From Candidatus Omnitrophica bacterium UBA1443 (GTDB taxonomy: Bacteria > Omnitrophota > Omnitrophia > Omnitrophales > Aquincolibacteriaceae): 5,617 bases of DNA. Numbering within the stretch: the stretch's first letter is position 1; the number at the start of each line of letters is the position of its first letter. The notes below the pieces were generated by a model. It saw only the letters and a list, made by a program, of their open reading frames with translations. It was not told the origin of the DNA and did not search any database. The DNA is taken from positions 35,031 to 40,647 of the forward strand of contig DCTJ01000029.1 of assembly GCA_002329545.1 (NCBI GenBank), in the 5' to 3' direction. This document shows, in pieces, positions 1 to 5,617 of this stretch. The position numbers and the translations under genes were made by a program.

Positions 1-3000
1 TGGGAGTTTTTTCATAATCAATCGCTTCTTCCATTTCGAGATTTTCGTGTCTCGGATCCTGGATCAACCGGAAGTGATAGAGTGGTTCTCGCAACACGAG
101 TTCGGCGTGACCGTCGAGCAGGCGGGAAACAGAAGCCGTATGAAACTGGCCGACACGGCCAAGTCCCCCCGCCAGCAGAACCATTTCCGGCGAATCATAA
201 TAAATGGTGCGTCCCATAAGATAAGGCGCGTATTTGGGAAGCCAGCCTTCGAGTGATTTTCTGCCGTTTAGCATCAGGAGAATGGAATCTGCAAGCTCGT
301 CGGTCCCAAAATCGTTCTCATGTTCGTTCAAAAACCGAACGAGCGCCGTTTGCTGATCCTGTTCGAGCAATGCAACCGCGCGAAGCACCGGCCACCGCGA
401 CTCGACGGGATACAAGGGCCAGGAGGACGTTATTCTTGAATACTCAAAAAGAAGTTCTTTCAAAGTCCGGACCGAATCGTCACCGCCCGTCATCAGTTGC
501 CGCAAAGACTCTTCCAATTCCGACTTGATGTGGAAGGCGTCATCGGCTTTGACGGCTATGACCCGGGGACTAACCGCCAGACTGACAACCGAGTCCGCCA
601 TGCGAATCAGCCCGAGCCTTGTCAGTCGCTCCAAGAGCTCCTGTATCGCCTTTTTCTCAACAGTCAGTCCCTGATTCTGAATAAACCGGAAGGAAGTTTC
701 TAAAACTTCTGCCGCCGGAAGGAGTTCGGTCTTCAGTTGCTTCCGGAGAACCAGAAGACTGCTTAAAATGGCATTCATTCTCTGCCAATTCGGGTTTCGT
801 TCGTGAATTCCTTCCCACAGAGAGTCGTCCCATCTCACTTCTGAACGAGCCTTGCCGGGGTGTATAAATCGCTGGCGATTTCGCAGAGCGATTGTATAGG
901 CTTCAAAGTATTCATCGACCCGGTCGTCCCAGGAACTCACGGAGTCCAGACCGTCCAGACGGATCCGTGTTAACAGATTCTTGTTCGCTCTAAACATTTC
1001 AAGCGCCCGCACACACGCCCAGGAAAAAGTCATGGCCAGATGATCCGTTAAATTAGACTTGAAACCCGTCTGCACCCCAATCCCGTGGGTAAAGAAGGGA
1101 TCGTGAACCGTTTCCTCAAGCCCGCCGACGCGCGTCACAATCGGAACGGCGCCGAGCAGAAGGCCCTGTTGCTGGACAAGTCCCGCGGGTTCGATTCTTG
1201 AAGGCATTCCGACAAAATCGGAACCGGCCAAAATAAACCGGACTGTGTCCGCGTCAACAAACCCCGGGGAGACATAGACGCGATCGGGATAGATTTTTTT
1301 TAAGTCGGCCAGGGCATTCTCGACACCCTTATCCCCCGCTCCCGCGAAAACAACCTGCAACTCTTCATAATTATTGAGAAGCTCCCCAACCACAGCCGGT
1401 ACAATGTCAAACCCCTTCACCCACGGGTCATACCGGCTCACGAACGAAAGCAGAGGCGCGTTAGCGTCTCGCTTTAATCCGTATTTTACCTGGAGGTATT
1501 CCTTGTTGGCTCGCTTGCCGACCTCCATCGTCGAAGCTTCAAACGGAAACTGAATCCCGGCCCCCTTGCGGGAAGACCACATGACTTTATCGATCGCGTT
1601 CGTGATCCCGAGAAATGTTTTTGTGTCAACGTAACGCGGCTTGAGAACGTGCTGAAGCCCTTCACTGAGATCAGAGTTGGCCGCTTCCCAGGCAAAGTGG
1701 CCGCTCACTGTCGAAACCATATCCGGATAAAGTGAGGCGCCTCTCAACGCATTAAACTTCCCCCCCCAAACAACCGGCCCTCCCTCGCTAAACAGCCTGG
1801 CGCTGAGGCCGAGGCCCATCAAATACGATCGTGCCCTGCCCAAATCTTCTTTTCCCTGATAAGCGCCCGCGAAATGGTGCGCGGTATAAAACACGGCGGA
1901 TTCCATAAAAAAGGCATCCCTCGTATCCCGGAGGATCACCGGCACGTGCGCCGCCGTCTGGTCATGCGGGTGAATGATGTCCGGCCGGATATTGTTTTGC
2001 GCCATAAATTCAACGGCGGCTTTGGAAAAATTGGCGCCCTCATAAAAATTGTCCGTCTGATAACCTTTCTGGAAAAGCGGGGCGAATTTTTGATGCCCTG
2101 TCGAAAGCCGCTGAAGCAAAAAGACAGTAAGCCCGTGGTGTTCAATTTTGAAAGCTTCCCAGGACTGAATACCTTCGGGCGATTCATACTGGAATGTCCC
2201 GGCCGAAACGGGCACGACACCCCCGAGATTGATGTCACGGTGATACGGGATGATCACGTTTATATCGATCCCCGGATATTTTCTTTTCATCGCCAAAGGC
2301 AATTCACCGATCACATCCGCCAGACCGCCCTTTTTCACGAAAGGCGCCATTTCCCAAGCGATGTGCATCACGCTTTGAAACGGCCATATGATTTGCCCTT
2401 CTTTGGAAACGAGCCTTGTTTCAGAACGGGCTGAGCGGGCCAACGCGTCGTCAATGACCTGATAAACCTGTTCTTCCGTGGTCATCTCATCCACCCGCCA
2501 CAAAAAGTCTGACAAAACCTCAACGGCTTCCTGTCCGAGAGGTTTGTTTAAAGATGTAATTTCTTCCTGGAGGCCGGGTTTCCCGAGTTCACGATCCTCC
2601 TCCGAACCCGCTTTCAGTAACCCGAGGAGTTTCTCTTTCACCTTCTCCAAAGCCCGGCGTTTTGGGGCCGCTTCATCCCCCGGAAACGATCTCTGCCCTC
2701 CCTGAATTCGGGATGCCCCGGTTTTTCGGCGCTCTTCTTCCCCTTGTTGCCAACGGATCTTTTTGTCAATGCGGGGTTGAGAGGTTTGCTGTGCCGGCAG
2801 ATCAACTACTGTTTCCGTTTTTTTGTGTTCCTGGGGCTGGACAGATACAGTGGTTTCTTTTTTCTTTTGTTCAGAGGTCAGATACTCGGTTATTCTTATT
2901 TGTATCTCGTAGAGAGAACTTTTAATCGATGCGTCCAATCTGGGCGAGCTGGCCAACACTTCGAGTATGGCCGCGTTAACACGTTCAAGCGCTTCCATAA

Positions 3001-5617
3001 CTGCCTGGGCCCTGGCAGGATCTTTACGCCCGATCGCAAAAACCACGGGCAAGGTCGTGCCTTTCACCGTCCATAACATTCTCACCAGCGAATCGTTAAT
3101 CTCCGCCAATGGGAGAAAAAGGGCGAAATACTCTAAAGACTTGAGGTGCTCCGCCCGGCTATCCCACGTCCTTTTTTCAGCGTAATAGCGGGTGGCAAGG
3201 CTGGAATGGGCCAGCATGAGATGAGACAGAAGGAACACATCGTTCCGGATATTTGTTTTCCGGATAAAAGTTTCTAAAAGAGTGATCGCGGACCCGTATT
3301 CGTCCAAGTGCCGCAACGCCGCCGCCAAAATACCAACCGATTTTGCGGTTTTTTCCGCTAAACCGGGAGCCGCTTCGCGCGACCAGAAATTATCCGGCAT
3401 CGACCGTAGCCAGTCCATCGTCATTTCATAAACCCGTTTCACTTGGGGCTCAATATCGCGAATGACCCGCAGGGATCTTCGCAGAAAACTCGCTATTTCA
3501 AAAAAACCGGCCTGAAAAGTTTCCATGTTGGGACGGAGATATTTTTTTGAAACGTCAGGATCTCTTTGAAACAGGTTTATTTTTTGCTCGATGAACTTCT
3601 GGTGCTTCTGAATCTGATCCTCAAACTGATCCTTAAGCTTTTTGTCCTCGCCTCGCGCTTCGGAACGGGCTCCGGCCATTTCCGCCGGAGAAAGAAGATT
3701 GTGGAGCGTTTGGTCAAGGCGGGCCAAAAGGGTTTCGCTTTTAGCCGGACGTAACGCGGAAATTACTCCTCGAATCAGGTTCCCGATATGGGTAAGGCGA
3801 TTTCCGGCATAGTCGGCTCCGAGTGTCTGACGCATAAAATCCGGATCCCCCGCCAGGGGAGCGACGATATTACCGGGAAGAACATTTGACGAGGAACGCT
3901 GGATGATTGCTTTTTCCGTGACTTGTTCTCCGCGGGTCCCGAGTAGCGCGCGGAGATAATTCTCTTCCTCTTCCCGGGTAACGCTCCCGATGTTCGGCGT
4001 AATCCCAATATAAGAATGACCGGATTCCGTGATCTGCTTCCTGAAACCATCCGTGTGAAAACCGCCGGTAATAAGCACCGCCGCCTTGTCCCCACGAGAC
4101 CCGAGAATCTTTCCGGCGTTTTCCATCATTTTTTCTTCGCGGTCAATCGCCCCGTCGTAAAACCGGATCGCTTCAGAAAACAGGACGTTCAGCGCGGAGT
4201 TGGGAGCGGGCATCACCGTTTTTCCATCCGCCGGACGTTTGTCGCCACGCGCCGCGCCCGACAGCCTGGCCAACTTTTCCGGAGTGAGGTTTCGCCGCAC
4301 CTCCCGCTCGTATTCATCCCGGCTCAACTCCAGATGGAAAAGTTTTTTTAACAGCTGATATTCCCGAAGTTCCGTGACGAGTTCCTTCTCCCGATCCGTC
4401 TTGAGGAGCGATTCAAGAATCCGCTTCGCAAGCTCTTTCATTTCGCTTTGAAGCATCCGGGAATCGATCTCGGACGTCAGGATGATCTGCTGAATGTAAA
4501 GACGGAGATTGGGGTAGGCGTCAAAAGAAAAATTCTCCGGAAGAACATCCATAAGACGCTCAAAAACAAAACGGGTTTTGTGGACGGGCAAATTGCCGAT
4601 TTTCGCGGAGCGAAATATTTCCTCAACCTCATCTGTCACCTTCAGGGCCGGAGAGCGGGAATCGCCAAACGGCCCGTTTCCGGCGGAAATATCATTTAAA
4701 AAACCGGCTTTCTCGATTTCAACCTTCGTTTCATCGATCCGCTTGCCAGCCTCCTTGAGGCGAAAGTACCGCACCAGCGCGGGCCAGTTAACCTGGGCGT
4801 GAACGTCCGTCAAATCAAGCGGCATTTTCATGCCGGCCGACGGGACCGAGCCATCGATGGTCCCACGCTTCCCGGGCGTCTGCTGTTCCGCGGCCGGGAC
4901 ATCAAGGAATAAGTGAGCCATTGCCGCGCTCTTCAGTGTCTCGATCCATGCCTCGAGCGAAATTTTCGTTTCTCCGTACTCCGCGTAACGGAGGATGAAG
5001 TCGCGCAAGTTTTTATCAAACTCCCGACTCGCCCGTTTCCGCCACTGGAGGTAAAAATCTTCGAGAAACCGGTCCGCGGTTTCACGCTTTTGGTAAACAG
5101 ATCTGTACAACTCCCAGTTGCTTCTGTACGCGTCCACGTTTTCAACGCCCCACCCTTCGGAGCGGGAAACGTTCGAGGCTAAAGGCTGAACATTCGCGTC
5201 CCCCGATTTTTCGATCAGAAAGGCTTCCGCGCCCGTCAATTCACCGGCTTTCATCAGGCGTTCGGTCACCGCTTTCTGCAATTCGGGATCATCCGGAAAA
5301 AAGTTGAGGCGTTCGGGTTGAAGTTTGCCTCCGGCCCCCTCAAGAAAAATCAGCTTTGCCCCGTAATTTTGAGCGAGGTATTTCAGAAGATTTCGGATGT
5401 TGTTCTGTGCGTCGTAATTGGCATGGGCTTCCTGGATGTGGATCAAAATCCGGGAATCATCCTTCTGACGGCCATGAAACGAAGAGTCGCGAAGAAGATT
5501 TCCTGAAATCAGGGCGGGAGCAAAATCGACGACCTTGCCGTATTCCGAAGGAATTTTGAAATCCGCGAATCGGGACGTGTTCGCCGGTTCAACCGAGGCA
5601 AAGGCTAACGGCGAAGG
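1..5617 (-). CDS. Giant multidomain protein, partial at both ends (TraB/EreA-like domain + helical region + GT5 glycogen synthase-like domain)
   Basis: I read the minus strand codon by codon from 5617 down to 2 and found 1872 sense codons with no stop. Neither the start nor the stop codon lies in the window. Conserved motifs of two unrelated enzyme families appear in this single frame (QEAH at residues 62-65 and GGFHT at 518-522; KKGGLADV at 1095-1102 and SRIEPAGL at 1473-1480), which shows that the frame is real and unbroken. Domain order is signal-peptide end, TraB/EreA/ChaN-like domain, helical and coiled-coil region, polar linker, GT5 domain, unrecognised helices, and the start of another domain. 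A free-standing GT5 enzyme has roughly 480 residues, so this chain is several times the usual length. Only one cysteine (residue 1535) is present. With the apparent signal peptide, this suggests an exported or surface protein. The precise function is unknown; a role in glucan or surface polysaccharide synthesis is possible. The size and domain mix fit Omnitrophota giant proteins. Confidence 0.96.
2..187 (-). other. Start of a further domain with a GGLGR loop, cut by the left edge (residues 1811-1872)
   Basis: A hydrophobic strand, EMVLLAGGLGRVGQFHTASV (1811-1830), ends in a Gly-rich loop followed by a helix, then a second strand and LREPLYHFRL (1842-1851). A strand followed by G-G-L-G and a helix is how GT-B enzymes open: GT5 enzymes have K-x-G-G-L-A-D-V, and GT35 phosphorylases have S-G-G-L-G-V-L-A-G-D-H. 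The similarity, including the His after the loop, suggests a second sugar-active GT-B-like domain. Only about 60 residues are visible, so the family cannot be fixed. A GGxG loop also occurs in unrelated nucleotide-binding folds. Confidence 0.35.
188..823 (-). other. Unrecognised, mostly helical region after the GT5 domain (residues about 1599-1810)
   Basis: This region has amphipathic helices such as RMNAILSSLLVLRKQLKTEL (1613-1632) and KKAIQELLERLTRLGLIR (1655-1672), and later ADSILLMLNGRKSLEGWLP (1776-1794). A short strand-rich piece, SVVSLAVSPRVIAV (1676-1689), lies between them. It is not recognisable as part of the GT5 fold and carries no catalytic motif that I can identify. It could be a spacer, or the N-terminal part of the next sugar-enzyme module that begins near residue 1810. 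Confidence 0.4.
833..850 (-). repeat. ARSE-x-R coding repeat, copy 3 (ARSEVR, residues 1590-1595)
   Basis: On the coding strand this reads gctcgttcagaagtgaga. It lies shortly after the last recognisable GT5 segment (SWDDRVDEYFEAY), so copies 2 and 3 flank the glycosyltransferase domain on both sides. Confidence 0.5.
878..2371 (-). other. Glycogen/starch synthase-like GT5 domain (residues about 1083-1580)
   Basis: GT5 enzymes transfer glucose from ADP-glucose (or UDP-glucose) to the non-reducing end of an alpha-1,4-glucan, and they have a GT-B fold. Landmarks appear in order: MHIAWEMAP (1084-1092) and KKGGLADV (1095-1102), the N-terminal donor loop; DIIHPHD (1213-1219); YTAHH with AYQG (1244-1255), the equivalent of the usual V-H-N-L-A-Y-Q-G with its conserved His; STVSGHFAWE (1302-1311); GITNAID (1337-1343); VSRYDPWVKGFD (1393-1404) with Arg and Lys at the expected donor phosphate-binding places; SRIEPAGL (1473-1480) with the conserved Glu; VGGLEETV (1497-1504); and the closing SWDDRVDEYFEAY (1562-1574). 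Length is close to a free-standing enzyme. Variations are Ala in place of the usual Cys of the E-P-C-G-L motif, Gln where H-D-W usually has Trp, and two extra residues before AYQG. Key binding residues are kept, so activity is plausible. A related glucan synthase-type specificity cannot be excluded. Confidence 0.88.
2414..2431 (-). repeat. ARSE-x-R coding repeat, copy 2 (ARSETR, residues 1063-1068)
   Basis: On the coding strand this reads gcccgttctgaaacaagg. It is directly preceded by a half-unit (gcccgctca, ARS), giving ARSARSETR. It lies about 16 residues before the methionine that matches the usual start of a glycogen synthase. Confidence 0.5.
2582..2881 (-). other. Polar, low-hydrophobicity linker (residues 913-1012)
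   Basis: This 100-residue stretch is dominated by Glu, Lys, Gln, Arg, Thr and Ser, with few aromatics (for example SEQKKKETTVSVQPQEHKK at 915-933 and QQGEEERRKTGASR at 957-970). It contains scattered Pro and Gly and no recognisable fold. It separates the helical region from the approach to the GT5 domain and is best read as a disordered interdomain linker. The frame stays open through it, and the domains on both sides are in the same frame, so it is not the product of a frameshift. Confidence 0.6.
2882..3700 (-). other. Helical region with coiled-coil start, possibly TPR-like solenoid (residues about 640-912)
   Basis: Residues 651-685 are dense in Glu, Lys, Asp and Gln with spaced hydrophobics (for example KKLKDQFEDQIQKHQKFIEQ), as expected of a coiled coil. 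After this come amphipathic helices with Ala-rich faces, such as SVGILAAALRHLDEYGSAIT (760-779) and HLMLAHSSLATRYYAE (799-814), followed by more helices at about 822-850 and 867-912. Spacing and small residues recall a TPR-like alpha solenoid, but I cannot fit a clean 34-residue TPR register, so the repeat family is uncertain. It probably spaces the N-terminal domain from the glycosyltransferase or gives a protein-binding surface. No catalytic motif is visible. Confidence 0.45.
3653..3670 (-). repeat. ARSE-x-R coding repeat, copy 1 (ARSEAR, residues 650-655)
   Basis: On the coding strand this reads gcccgttccgaagcgcga. It shares the core GC-Y-CGTTC-N-GAA with the copies at 2414-2431 and 833-850. 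It lies between the TraB/EreA-like domain and the coiled coil. Confidence 0.5.
3965..5470 (-). other. TraB/Tiki-EreA-ChaN-like domain (residues about 50-551)
   Basis: A hydrophobic strand leads into HIQEAH at residues 60-65, followed by a helix with A70-Q71 and a second strand ending in FLEGAGG (91-97). Near the end is AVLITGGFHT (513-522), followed by GHSYIGITP (533-541). This order resembles the superfamily joining TraB/Tiki proteases, erythromycin esterase EreA and the haem-binding protein ChaN. In those families a G-E-x-H or G-x-x-H motif lies near the N-terminus, a glutamate ends a later strand, and a G-x-x-H motif lies near the C-terminus. Here E63, H65, E93 and H521 are the likely equivalents, with Q62 where glycine is usual. 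The domain is larger than typical members because it carries charged helices (about 280-450) and flexible inserts (about 240-260, 310-325 and 453-472). Activity could be hydrolytic, metal-binding or lost; the sequence does not decide this. The family call is from motifs only. Confidence 0.62.
5582..5617 (-). other. Probable C-terminal end of a signal peptide and cleavage region
   Basis: The first twelve visible residues read PSPLAFASVEPA. Small and hydrophobic residues followed by A-F-A before S-V-E-P match the A-x-A pattern recognised by signal peptidase I, with cleavage expected after residue 8. The charged N-region and most of the hydrophobic core would lie beyond the right edge, so the start codon is probably only a few tens of codons outside the window. 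The polar mature-like sequence that follows (residues 9-50) supports this. I cannot exclude that it is simply an Ala/Pro-rich linker between earlier domains. Confidence 0.5.

Noticed and set aside
133..155. Further RSE/KSE look-alikes in the protein (SRSEG near residue 151, AKSET near residue 625) as extra copies of the repeat.
   Set aside because: They share only two or three residues and lack the DNA core GC-Y-CGTTC-N-GAA, so they may be chance. The start and end values given here are residue-scale pointers, not + strand positions.
694..708. Perfect 6-base inverted repeat with a 3-base loop (aagtttctaaaactt), considered as a terminator.
   Set aside because: It is short, AT-rich, inside the open frame and not followed by a T run in the direction of transcription.
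1486..2238. Minus-strand open stretches in other frames (1486-1695 and 1936-2238).
   Set aside because: They overlap the GT5 coding frame on the same strand, encode basic non-family sequence, and would need a second overlapping gene for which there is no start-site or motif support.
2366..2368. Internal ATG at the GT5 boundary as the start of a separate glycogen synthase gene.
   Set aside because: The frame is open far upstream with no stop, and no ribosome binding site is seen at normal spacing. It is better read as a fusion boundary.
1874..2434. A 186-codon open stretch on the + strand.
   Set aside because: It lies exactly antisense to the conserved N-terminal half of the GT5 domain; its protein is Arg/His/Phe-rich and resembles nothing. 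It is a shadow of the minus-strand gene.
2582..2881. The charged linker as a possible gene boundary or frameshifted segment.
   Set aside because: No stop occurs in the frame, and both flanking domains are in the same frame. The composition fits a disordered linker.

Overview
The window is filled by one gene. On the minus strand, the frame whose codons start at + positions 5617, 5614, 5611 and so on is open from one edge to the other: 1872 consecutive codons with no stop and no visible start. It is therefore an internal piece of a very large protein-coding gene. Nothing intergenic is seen: no RNA gene, promoter, terminator, CRISPR array or insertion sequence. Open stretches on the + strand and in other minus frames, up to 186 codons, are shadows of this frame. 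Residue numbers below count from the right edge: residue 1 is at 5615-5617 and residue 1872 at 2-4.

Layout from N to C terminus. Residues 1-8 look like the end of a signal peptide (LAFA before SVEP), so the true start is probably only some tens of codons beyond the right edge. Residues about 50-550 form a domain with the layout of the TraB/Tiki, EreA and ChaN group: QEAH near the start, a strand ending in LEGAGG, and GGFHT near the end. Residues about 640-912 are helical, with a coiled-coil start and a possible TPR-like solenoid. Residues 913-1012 are a polar, probably disordered linker. Residues about 1083-1580 are a complete glycogen/starch synthase-like GT5 domain with most of the expected nucleotide-sugar binding motifs. 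Residues about 1600-1800 are a helical region that I do not recognise. From about residue 1810 a further domain seems to begin, with a GGLGR motif that recalls the N-terminal glycine-rich loop of GT-B sugar enzymes; it runs off the left edge.

The combination of a giant fused protein, a TraB/EreA-like N-terminal domain and a GT5 domain suggests an uncultured bacterium of the Omnitrophota (Omnitrophica/OP3) type, a phylum known for giant genes. This is an inference from protein style, not from a marker gene. Three points are most worth following. An ADP-glucose-type glycosyltransferase sits in a chain that appears to be exported and has one cysteine in 1872 residues. A short ARSE-x-R coding repeat occurs three times, each time near a domain boundary, with two copies flanking the GT5 domain. 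A second GGLG motif at the left edge suggests more sugar-active modules downstream.
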